Source: Bacteroidia bacterium
Lineage (GTDB): Bacteria; Bacteroidota; Bacteroidia; Flavobacteriales; Flavobacteriaceae
Length of the DNA stretch: 6,504 nucleotides
Reading direction: 5' to 3'
Assembly: GCA_030429325.1 (NCBI GenBank)
Contig: JAUICT010000127.1
Location: forward strand, 1-6,504
Each line of letters opens with the position of its first letter. The stretch's first letter is position 1. Below are positions 1 through 6,411 of the stretch, piece by piece. The notes under the pieces were generated by a model. It had not been told where the DNA came from, did no database searches, and worked only from the letters and a program-made list of their open reading frames with translations. Both the position numbers and the translations under genes were made by a program.

Positions 1-1
1 C

Positions 2-1570
2 GATTTTGAAGAAGGAAAAAAAGTAGTGATTTCCGGTAGATTGATGTCACGGAGAATCCAAGGAAAAGCCTCCTTTGCCGAACTTCAAGATAGTGAGGGT
101 CGTATCCAAGTATACTTTAATAGGGATGAAATTTGTCCAGATGACGACAAGACTCTTTACAATGATGTCTATAAAAAACTTTTGGACATTGGGGATATCA
201 TTGGGGTTGAGGGTGAACTTTTTAAGACCCAAGTAGGCGAAAAAACCGTAATGGTGAAAAACTTCAGTTTGCTTAGCAAGGCGTTAAGACCATTGCCACT
301 GCCAAAAGTAAACGAGGAAGGAAAAGTATATGATGCCTTTAACGACCCCGAACTACGCTACCGTCAACGGTATGTGGATTTAGTCGTGAATCCGCAGGTA
401 AAGGACACATTTATCAAGAGAACAAAGATTACGAACAGTATCCGTGAATTCTACAACGAACGTGGATATCTGGAAGTCGAAACCCCGATTCTTCAACCCA
501 TTCCGGGAGGAGCGGCAGCCCGTCCGTTCTTAACACATCACAATGCATTGAACATTCCTTTGTACCTACGGATTGCCAACGAGCTTTATCTAAAAAGATT
601 GATTGTAGGTGGTTTTGATGGCGTATATGAATTTGCGAAGGACTTCCGTAACGAAGGGATGGATCGTACCCACAATCCAGAGTTTACCGTAATGGAACTT
701 TATGTGGCCTACAAGGATTACAACTGGATGATGGACACCACTGAAAAACTATTGGAAAAAGTGGCCGTTGATGCTACGGGAAGCTCCAAGGTAAAAGTAG
801 GTGAACACGAAATCGAGTTCAAAGCCCCTTATCCACGGGTTCCCATTTTGGAGGCCATAAAAATCCATACCGGCTACGATGTGGCGGGCATGGGCGAGGA
901 TGAACTTCGTGAAGTGGCCAAAAAATTGGACATTGAAGTGGACGAGACCATGGGCGTGGGCAAGCTCATTGATGAAATCTTCGGTGAAAAATGTGAGCAC
1001 CATTACATACAACCCACCTTTATTACGGACTATCCCAAGGAAATGAGCCCCTTGACCAAAGAGCACCGAAACAACCCCGCGCTTACCGAGCGTTTTGAGT
1101 TGATGGTGAACGGAAAAGAATTGGCGAATGCCTACTCGGAGCTTAACGACCCCATTGACCAACGGGAACGTTTTGAAGAACAACTAAAACTTTCAGAAAA
1201 AGGGGATGATGAAGCCATGTTCATTGACCAAGATTTCTTGCGTGCCTTGGAATACGGTATGCCCCCTACTTCTGGTATCGGGATCGGGATAGATCGTTTG
1301 GTGATGCTCATGACCAACAATGCTTCCATTCAAGAGGTACTTTTCTTCCCGCAAATGCGACCCGAAAAGAAAAAAGTGGAGCTTACCGAAGAGGAAAAAG
1401 TTATTTTGGACATTCTTAAACCGCAAGGCGAAATGCCTTTGTCCGAACTTAAGGAGAAAGCTGGCCTTAGTGGAAAAAAATGGGACAAGAGCACCAAGGG
1501 ACTTTCTAAGCACGGACTCTTAAAAGTGGAGAAAACAGAAGATTCCCTATTGGCAAAATATACAGGTTAA
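2..1570 (+). CDS. lysS: Lysyl-tRNA synthetase, class II (5' end cut by window edge)
   Basis: Charges tRNA-Lys with lysine using ATP in the cytoplasm; essential for translation. The frame is open from the left edge (DFEEGKKVVISGRLMSRR), so the GTG at 26 is an internal valine codon and the true start lies outside the window; 522 residues are visible. The N-terminal OB-fold anticodon-binding domain runs to about position 300. The class II catalytic core follows, with GGAAARPF near 505-530, motif 2 (FRNEG at 644-658, then HNPEFT at 671-688) and motif 3 (GIGIGIDR at 1274-1297). The core ends at QMRPEKKK, where E. coli LysS stops; about 64 more residues follow (1376-1567), charged and helix-rich, resembling a small winged-helix-like tail, which I recall as usual in Bacteroidota LysS. 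It ends in TAA and is followed by its own terminator. No frameshift or missing key motif was seen. Identity is certain; only the start is unknown. Confidence 0.98.
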   Translation, partial: DFEEGKKVVISGRLMSRRIQGKASFAELQDSEGRIQVYFNRDEICPDDDKTLYNDVYKKLLDIGDIIGVEGELFKTQVGEKTVMVKNFSLLSKALRPLPLPKVNEEGKVYDAFNDPELRYRQRYVDLVVNPQVKDTFIKRTKITNSIREFYNERGYLEVETPILQPIPGGAAARPFLTHHNALNIPLYLRIANELYLKRLIVGGFDGVYEFAKDFRNEGMDRTHNPEFTVMELYVAYKDYNWMMDTTEKLLEKVAVDATGSSKVKVGEHEIEFKAPYPRVPILEAIKIHTGYDVAGMGEDELREVAKKLDIEVDETMGVGKLIDEIFGEKCEHHYIQPTFITDYPKEMSPLTKEHRNNPALTERFELMVNGKELANAYSELNDPIDQRERFEEQLKLSEKGDDEAMFIDQDFLRALEYGMPPTSGIGIGIDRLVMLMTNNASIQEVLFFPQMRPEKKKVELTEEEKVILDILKPQGEMPLSELKEKAGLSGKKWDKSTKGLSKHGLLKVEKTEDSLLAKYTG

Positions 1571-1613
1571 GCTACTATCAAAACTAGGTGTTTGGAATAA
1601 AATAACTTTTCAA

Positions 1614-1651
1614 AAAAGGACTTTTCAGAGATGATTTTGAGAAATCCTTTT
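1614..1651 (+). other. Imperfect hairpin between lysS and its terminator
   Basis: AAAAGGA (1614-1620) pairs with TCCTTTT (1645-1651). After a single bulged C, TTT (1622-1624) pairs with AAA (1642-1644). After a bulged G, TCA (1625-1627) pairs with TGA (1638-1640). This makes 13 pairs with two bulges and a 10-base loop. It is AT-rich and therefore weak. It lies just before the terminator at 1661 and could protect the 3' end of the lysS mRNA, or be chance. No function can be assigned. Confidence 0.35.
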
Positions 1652-1660
1652 CCCAATTTC

Positions 1661-1685
1661 AAGGCCCTTTTGGGCCTTTCTTTTT
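1661..1685 (+). terminator. Intrinsic terminator of lysS
   Basis: AAGGCCC (1661-1667) and GGGCCTT (1672-1678) form a perfect 7-bp GC-rich stem with a TTTT loop, followed by a T-rich run (TCTTTTT) to 1685. It lies about 90 bp after the lysS stop codon and on the same strand. It separates lysS from the receptor gene, so the receptor needs its own promoter between here and 1810. Confidence 0.85.
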
Positions 1686-1742
1686 GCATCAATGTACTGA
1701 TATTCAATCCCTGTTTTAAAAAAAACTGTTACCTTACCGGAT

Positions 1743-1768
1743 AATTCCTTCAAAATTTTCAAGGAATT
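1743..1768. promoter_or_regulatory. 26-bp near-perfect palindrome upstream of the TonB-dependent receptor gene (possible operator)
   Basis: The outer arms AATTCCTT (1743-1750) and AAGGAATT (1761-1768) are perfect reverse complements. Between them lies C-AAAATTTT-C, whose core is itself palindromic, so 24 of 26 positions are symmetric and only the C/C pair breaks it. It ends 41 bp before the ATG at 1810 and has no T-tract, so it is not a terminator. Length, symmetry and place suit a binding site for a dimeric regulator; as RNA it could instead be a hairpin in the 5' leader. I do not recognise it as a Fur box. No clear promoter was found around it, so its position relative to the transcription start is unknown. 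Confidence 0.45.
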
Positions 1769-1809
1769 TCAGCAGCCCCCACAATAATATCTAACTAAAA
1801 TCTACTAAC

Positions 1810-4662
1810 ATGAAAAAGTTACAACTAACCTTTTTCCTAGCCCTCTTGGCTACATTAACAACCATTGCCCAAGAGGTTACAGGAACCGTTTACGATGACC
1901 AAAACATTCCCTTGCCCGGTGTATCCATTTTATTGAAAGGGACCACCATCGGTACCATCACCGATTTTGATGGAAAATATACCATTGAGGCCAGTTCCGG
2001 TGATGTGCTGATATTTTCCTATGTAGGATTCAATACCCAAGAAAGAACTGTAAACGGCCCCTTACTCAATGTAACCTTACAAGCCGGACTGGAACTGGAA
2101 AATGTAGTGGTCGTGGGTTCACGTAATGCCAACCGGACTGCAACGGACACGCCTGTACCCGTGGATGTTCTTGATGTGGCCGAACTGGTACAATCCGCCC
2201 CGCAGGTAACCGTTACCGAAATCTTAAATTATGCGGCCCCATCATTTACCTCTAACCCACAAAGTATTTCGGATGGAACGGACCATATTGCCCCCGCGGC
2301 CCTTCGTGGACTTGGGCCTGACCAGGTTTTGGTGCTTATCAATGGAAAAAGAAGGCATAAAACCGGATTGGTAAACGTAAATGGAACCTTTGGCCGCGGT
2401 AGTGTGGGAACCGATATGACTACAATCCCTTCCAACTCCATTTCCAGAATTGAAATTCTAAGGGATGGAGCCGCAGCCCAGTACGGGTCAGATGCCATTG
2501 CCGGGGTTATCAATATCGTGCTCAAAAAAAGTGTCAATGAGCTACAGGTAGACCTTACAACGGGTGCCAATTTTACCAGTGAACACGGCCCAGACAAAAA
2601 AGTGGATGGTGAAAAGGTAAACCTAGGGTTAAATTATGGGCTACCCATTGGTGAGGATGGTGGTTTCATCAACTTTACCGGTAATTTCAACTATCGGGGA
2701 TCAACCAATCGCATGCAAGAATGGGAAGGCTCTATTTTCAATGCCTATAACAGTATAGAACGCGTGGCGCAAGCCGATAACTATGACATCTCCCTTCTGT
2801 TGGATGATGACCTTGCCGATATCTTTCAATATGCTGGTTCAGCAGGGATTACCTTAAATGGCGATGAGAGCAAGGAGGAATTACAGGGTATTCTCAGTGC
2901 AGATGTTACTGAATCTGAACTATCGGCCAGAGGACTTCAGCGAAGTGACTTTAACATGCAGGTGGGACAGTCCGAATTACGGGGAGCACAATTCTTTGCC
3001 AATCTTTCTATTCCCCTTGGCGAGAACCTTGAGCTGTACAGTTTTGGGGGACTCAGTTTTAAAACCGGTAGTGCTGCCGGATTTTACCGATTGCCCAACC
3101 AATCTAGAACATACACTCCTGCCTACCTCAATGGTTTTCTGCCCGTAATCAATTCAAGTATCTCTGATCAGTCAGTCTCATTTGGAATAAAGGGTATGCT
3201 GGGTGATTGGAATGTGGATTTCAGCAATTCTTATGGAAGGAACGAGTTTTTATATCGAATTACCAACTCCAACAACGCATCATTGGCCAATTCCACTCCT
3301 TTTGAGGCAGATTCTGGAGGTTTCAATTACAGTGAAAATACCACCAATTTTGACATGAGCCAGTTTTTTGAAGATGTATTTGCTGGTCTTAACATTGCCT
3401 TTGGTGCAGAATATCGGGTTGAAAACTATGCCATTGTTGCTGGCGAGGAAGTCTCTTATGCACAATACAATACCCAAGGCAATATTCATGACCCTCTTGA
3501 TCCTGACTCTTCAGTGCCCACTGACTTTTTTGGAAACTCAAGACCTGGGGGTATCCAAGTATTTCCAGGTTTTAAACCTGACAACGAAGTAGATGCTTTT
3601 AGAAATACCATTGCGGGTTATTTTGATGTAGAGGCAGATTTTACCGAGTCCATTCTGGTAAGTGGTGCGGTGCGGTATGAAAACTTTTCCGACTTCGGGG
3701 GAACCTTGAACTTTAAATTGGCTTCCAGAATCAAAGCTTCGGAGAATTTCAATATACGTGGTGGGCTTCAAACCGGTTTTAGGGCTCCATCCCTACATCA
3801 AATCCATTACAGTTCCACATCTACATTGTTTGTTGATGGAATCCCCAATGAAGTTGGTATCTTTTCCAACACCTCTAGGGTTGCCCGTTTGTTAGGCATA
3901 GAAACCCTTAAGGAAGAAACTTCTTTTGGTGTTACCGCAGGATTTACGGCTAGGGTTCCCAGTGCCAATCTTAAATTTACCTTGGACGGTTATCTCATCA
4001 ACATTGATGACCGGGTCATCCTTACCGGGCAGTTCGATGACAATGGCAATGCTGAATTGGCCAACTTGTTCCAACAGGCCAATGCAACCCAAGCTGCATT
4101 TTTTGCCAATTCGGTAGATACCCAAACTAAAGGTTTGGATTTGGTCATCGACCACAAGACATCCCTGTCAGATAATATCTCATTGACCAACACCTTGGCC
4201 TTCACTTTTTCAGAAACCAGTGTAGAGAACATTAAGGTTCCTACTGCCGTTGCCAACGCAGGTCTTAGTGACACCTATTTTGACCCAACCAGTAGGATTT
4301 ATTTGGAATCTGCCGTTCCTACCACCAAAGGAAATCTTTCCCACGGTCTAAAGGTAGGAGACCATTGGAATTTCTTTTTACGAAACAGCTATTTTGGTGA
4401 GGTAGAGGAAGCCACCAACAATGACGACCCAACCGTAGATACCACCTTTGGTGGAAAAATCATCACCGATTTAACTGTTGGGTATAATTTTTCGGACGAT
4501 TTAAGACTCACTATTGGCGCCAATAATCTTTTGGACGTATATCCTGACGAAAATGATCCAGCGTTCAGGTCCAGTGGAAGGTTCATCTACTCAAGACGAT
4601 CCGTACAGTTTGGCACAACCGGTCGTCACATCTTTGGAAGGCTTACCTTCAAGATAAAATAG
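1810..4662 (+). CDS. TonB-dependent outer-membrane receptor, non-SusC type, with carboxypeptidase-regulatory-like N-terminal domain
   Basis: A 950-residue outer-membrane active transporter energised by TonB-ExbB-ExbD. Residues 1-20 are a Sec signal peptide (MKK, then a hydrophobic run, likely cut after TIA). Residues about 23-95 are a CarboxypepD_reg-like beta domain (GTVYDDQNIPLPGVSI, then DFDGKYTI and FSYVGF). A hydrophobic stretch VVVVGSR (99-105) sits where a TonB box would be. The plug spans about 110-240 and includes RGLGPDQVLVLINGKRRH (166-183) and RDGAAAQYGSDAIAGVINI (218-236). The rest is a 22-strand-type barrel with the family motif TGFRAPSLHQ (655-664). The barrel ends with a GRFIYSRRS-type segment and LTFKIK. 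These motifs match the iron-complex/general receptor group rather than SusC/RagA, and no susD lies next to it. The ATG follows the A-rich leader CTAACTAAAATCTACTAAC with no Shine-Dalgarno; the signal peptide begins right at this start, which supports it. The substrate cannot be told from sequence; ferric chelates, cobalamin, peptides or glycans are all possible. Confidence 0.97.
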   Translation: MKKLQLTFFLALLATLTTIAQEVTGTVYDDQNIPLPGVSILLKGTTIGTITDFDGKYTIEASSGDVLIFSYVGFNTQERTVNGPLLNVTLQAGLELENVVVVGSRNANRTATDTPVPVDVLDVAELVQSAPQVTVTEILNYAAPSFTSNPQSISDGTDHIAPAALRGLGPDQVLVLINGKRRHKTGLVNVNGTFGRGSVGTDMTTIPSNSISRIEILRDGAAAQYGSDAIAGVINIVLKKSVNELQVDLTTGANFTSEHGPDKKVDGEKVNLGLNYGLPIGEDGGFINFTGNFNYRGSTNRMQEWEGSIFNAYNSIERVAQADNYDISLLLDDDLADIFQYAGSAGITLNGDESKEELQGILSADVTESELSARGLQRSDFNMQVGQSELRGAQFFANLSIPLGENLELYSFGGLSFKTGSAAGFYRLPNQSRTYTPAYLNGFLPVINSSISDQSVSFGIKGMLGDWNVDFSNSYGRNEFLYRITNSNNASLANSTPFEADSGGFNYSENTTNFDMSQFFEDVFAGLNIAFGAEYRVENYAIVAGEEVSYAQYNTQGNIHDPLDPDSSVPTDFFGNSRPGGIQVFPGFKPDNEVDAFRNTIAGYFDVEADFTESILVSGAVRYENFSDFGGTLNFKLASRIKASENFNIRGGLQTGFRAPSLHQIHYSSTSTLFVDGIPNEVGIFSNTSRVARLLGIETLKEETSFGVTAGFTARVPSANLKFTLDGYLINIDDRVILTGQFDDNGNAELANLFQQANATQAAFFANSVDTQTKGLDLVIDHKTSLSDNISLTNTLAFTFSETSVENIKVPTAVANAGLSDTYFDPTSRIYLESAVPTTKGNLSHGLKVGDHWNFFLRNSYFGEVEEATNNDDPTVDTTFGGKIITDLTVGYNFSDDLRLTIGANNLLDVYPDENDPAFRSSGRFIYSRRSVQFGTTGRHIFGRLTFKIK

Positions 4663-4683
4663 TCCCCATGGAACTCTAAACAC

Positions 4684-4712
4684 AAAGCCCCACATTTGTT
4701 GGGGCTTTTTTT
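4684..4712 (+). terminator. Strong intrinsic terminator after the receptor gene
   Basis: AAAGCCCC (4684-4691) pairs with GGGGCTTT (4701-4708), extended by an A-T pair at 4692/4700, leaving a 7-base loop. A run of seven T residues (4706-4712) follows. It begins 21 bp after the receptor stop codon. It should end most receptor transcripts before the symporter gene, so the two neighbours are probably not one simple operon, although partial read-through is possible. Confidence 0.92.
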
Positions 4713-4734
4713 AATCAAACTAGAAACTGATTTT

Positions 4735-4742
4735 TAAGTTTT
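4735..4742 (+). promoter_or_regulatory. Weak candidate -7 box for the symporter gene
   Basis: TAAGTTTT matches the Bacteroidota -7 consensus TAnnTTTG at all fixed positions except the last. It lies between the terminator and the ATG at 4771, which is a sensible place for a promoter. No TTG is found at the expected -33 distance, and such A/T-rich words are common here, so this is only a candidate. Confidence 0.22.
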
Positions 4743-4770
4743 CCTAAAAAAGCATAGCTTAGAAACCCAA

Positions 4771-6201
4771 ATGGAACTAAGCAAAAAATTGGGGCTCGTT
4801 CTTGGGCCCATCGCATTTCTAATTCTTGTTAATCTCCCTGTGGAACTGGTATCGGAAAAAGGGGATGCCGTTATTTCCGTTGCGGTATGGATGCTCATCT
4901 GGTGGATTACCGAAGCGGTTTCCATCTCCGTGACAGCACTTCTCCCATTGCTATTGTTGCCCATTTTAAAAATACTGCCCATTGCAGAGGTGGGCGCCAA
5001 TTACGGGAGCCCCATTGTTTTTCTCTTTTTTGGTGGATTTGTTATGGCCCTTGCCCTTGAAAAGGTAAACCTGCACAGGCGTATTGCCCTGAACATCATT
5101 AAACTGACCGGAACCACACCCAATAAGGTGATTTTGGGTTTTATGATCGCGACAGGCTCGTTGAGTATGTGGATCAGCAATACGGCCAGTACAGTGGTAA
5201 TGTTGCCCATTGCTTTGTCCGTCATCAATCTATTGATCAATGACGAGGATGGGTTTACCAAGAACGATCAAAATTTCGCCTTGAGCGTTATGCTGGGTAT
5301 AGCTTTTTCGGCCAATGCCGGAGGAATTGCCACCGTGATCGGCACCCCACCCAATTCAGTCTTGATTGGACTCTTGGAAAACGAATACAATACTGAAATC
5401 TCTTTTCTTAAATGGATGACCATTGGCCTGCCATTTTCCATTGTAATGGTTGGTATTTGCTACTTGGTTTTGGTGAAATGGATGTTTCCCAACAGGGATT
5501 TAAAGTTCAATGCCTCCAAAGAGGTTATCCATTCAGAATTGGAGAAATTGGGCCCCACTTCGGGAAAAGAAAAATTGGTTTTGGGCATTTTTGCCGTCAC
5601 TGTTTTCCTTTGGATTTTCAGGACCCTTATCAATAGTATTTTTCCCAACCTTGGCCTTACCGATACCATGATCAGTATTTTTGCCGCCATTGCATTGTTT
5701 TCCATCCCTTATAACCTTAAAAAGGGAGATTTTATCATTGAATGGAAAGATACCAGCAAATTGGCTTGGGGGATACTGATCCTGTTTGGGGGTGGGCTGG
5801 CACTGGCCCAAGGCATGTCTAGCAGTGGTATTGTGGATATGGTGGCGAATGCCATTGCGCAAAGCGAGATAAGCATTCTTTTGACCGCTTCCTTACTAAT
5901 CTTTTTGATGTTGTTCATGACGGAACTGATGAGCAATGTGGCCCTTGTAGCTGTTTTAGCCCCAGTGGTTGCTGGTATTGCCATTGGTCTTGACATTCCA
6001 ATCCTCTACCTTTTGATACCTGTTACCATAGCCAGTAGTTGCGCCTTTATGCTACCTATGGCCACACCGCCCAACGCCATTGTCTTTGCCAGTGGTCACG
6101 TAAAGATTGCCCAAATGGCCCGAGTAGGCATTATACTGAATCTGATTGCTGTATTGCTTTTAGTTTTGGTATTCAAGTTTGTGATTCCAGTATTGTTCTA
6201 A
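4771..6201 (+). CDS. SLC13/DASS-family sodium-coupled dicarboxylate/anion symporter
   Basis: A 476-residue inner-membrane protein that should import a di- or tricarboxylate, or another divalent anion such as sulfate, with Na+. It has about eleven hydrophobic segments and the two inverted-repeat signatures of the family. The first is SNT (136-138) in WISNTASTVVMLP, followed by GTPPN (191-195). The second is SNV (388-390) in TELMSNVALVAVLAP, followed by SSCAFMLPMATPPNAIV (422-438), which fits the family's PROSITE-style sodium:sulfate symporter signature. By comparison with VcINDY, each SN(T/V) tip and the following PPN loop build the substrate and Na+ sites. No TrkA-C (RCK) insert is present, unlike many larger sulfate-type members, so I favour a carboxylate substrate, but this is inference. 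The first in-frame ATG after the stop at 4735 is used; there is no Shine-Dalgarno, as usual in this phylum. The length is normal and the gene is intact. Confidence 0.95.
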   Translation: MELSKKLGLVLGPIAFLILVNLPVELVSEKGDAVISVAVWMLIWWITEAVSISVTALLPLLLLPILKILPIAEVGANYGSPIVFLFFGGFVMALALEKVNLHRRIALNIIKLTGTTPNKVILGFMIATGSLSMWISNTASTVVMLPIALSVINLLINDEDGFTKNDQNFALSVMLGIAFSANAGGIATVIGTPPNSVLIGLLENEYNTEISFLKWMTIGLPFSIVMVGICYLVLVKWMFPNRDLKFNASKEVIHSELEKLGPTSGKEKLVLGIFAVTVFLWIFRTLINSIFPNLGLTDTMISIFAAIALFSIPYNLKKGDFIIEWKDTSKLAWGILILFGGGLALAQGMSSSGIVDMVANAIAQSEISILLTASLLIFLMLFMTELMSNVALVAVLAPVVAGIAIGLDIPILYLLIPVTIASSCAFMLPMATPPNAIVFASGHVKIAQMARVGIILNLIAVLLLVLVFKFVIPVLF

Positions 6202-6232
6202 AAAAACAATGCCCCTCCGGTTGGAAGGGCAT
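6200..6232 (-). terminator. Intrinsic terminator oriented for a minus-strand transcript
   Basis: ATGCCC (6209-6214) pairs with GGGCAT (6227-6232). After a C/A mismatch, TCC (6216-6218) pairs with GGA (6223-6225), closing a 4-base loop. On the + strand an A-run (6200-6206) comes before the stem and no T-run follows it (CGACAAACTAAC). Read on the minus strand the same hairpin is followed by GTTTTTTTA, the classic layout. The T-tract overlaps the symporter stop codon. It therefore best fits termination of a transcript converging on the symporter gene; it may also act weakly as a 3' hairpin for the symporter mRNA. Confidence 0.72.
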
Positions 6233-6398
6233 CGACAAACTAACTAACTCAAAAAAATAGTAAGAAACTAACTCAACTCTCTTCTATGCTATACTTTTAA
6301 AAACCCCTTCAGTACCTCTTGTCATTTTTCATCATCCATTCTACTGTGGAAAAATTTAAAAGCGACGTCGTATGCTTGATGACGCCTATTTTCAATTA
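6233..6398 (-). ncRNA. Possible small RNA or short untranslated transcript on the minus strand
   Basis: This stretch lies between an exact minus-strand -7 box (6404-6411) and the minus-strand terminator (6200-6232). It would give a transcript of about 200 nt including the terminator hairpin, starting near 6398. The frames I could find in it are tiny: TTG at 6395-6393 with 28 codons, ATG at 6325-6323 with 13 codons, and shorter ones. None looks compelling. Near the 5' end CGTC (6366-6369) and GACG (6381-6384) can form a short hairpin. I do not recognise 6S RNA, SRP RNA, tmRNA or RNase P RNA. It is a call from context only; a peptide gene, or the leader or tail of a gene beyond the right edge, are alternatives. 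Confidence 0.3.
6242..6276. repeat. Two 11-bp direct repeats, 24 bp apart
   Basis: AACTAACTCAA occurs at 6242-6252 and 6266-6276, the first copy preceded by a further AACT unit. They lie just beyond the minus-strand terminator hairpin, inside the proposed minus-strand transcript, where they read TTGAGTTAGTT. They may be low-complexity drift or paired binding or antisense sites; nothing decides between these. Confidence 0.5.
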
Positions 6399-6403
6399 CA
6401 CTA

Positions 6404-6411
6404 CAAAGATA
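6404..6411 (-). promoter_or_regulatory. Exact Bacteroidota -7 promoter box on the minus strand
   Basis: On the minus strand the sequence is TATCTTTG, a full match to the TAnnTTTG -7 consensus of the primary sigma factor in Bacteroidota. Transcription would begin near 6398 and run left toward the terminator at 6232-6200. No TTG stands at the usual -33 distance, so the match is only half of a full promoter, but the -7 element is the better conserved half. Confidence 0.45.

Noticed and set aside
749..1183. Minus-strand 144-codon frame inside lysS
   Set aside because: It lies wholly antisense to a highly conserved gene, resembles no family I know, and is best explained as a shadow of lysS codon use. 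The other antisense or out-of-frame readings in lysS, the receptor and the symporter were rejected on the same grounds.
26..1570. GTG at position 26 as the start of lysS
   Set aside because: The frame is open back to the window edge and the upstream residues (DFEEGKKV) fit the LysS N-terminal domain, so the gene is truncated by the window and does not start here.
1730..1737. TACCTTAC as a -7 box for the receptor gene
   Set aside because: Only partial match to TAnnTTTG (last two positions differ) and no TTG at the -33 distance.
1810..4662. SusC-type receptor of a polysaccharide utilisation locus
   Set aside because: The plug and barrel motifs (RGLGPDQVLVLINGKRRH, RDGAAAQYGSDAIAGVINI) fit the general receptor group, and there is no SusD-like gene or glycoside hydrolase next to it within the window.
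6039..6260. 73-codon + strand frame overlapping the symporter 3' end
   Set aside because: Most of it is out of frame within the conserved symporter C-terminus, and the tail reads through the terminator hairpin. No protein-like features were seen.
6309..6395. Minus-strand frame of 28 codons starting with TTG, ending MMKNDKRY
   Set aside because: It would need a rare TTG start only a few bases from the inferred transcription start; an open stretch this long is expected by chance. Kept only as an alternative in the small RNA finding.
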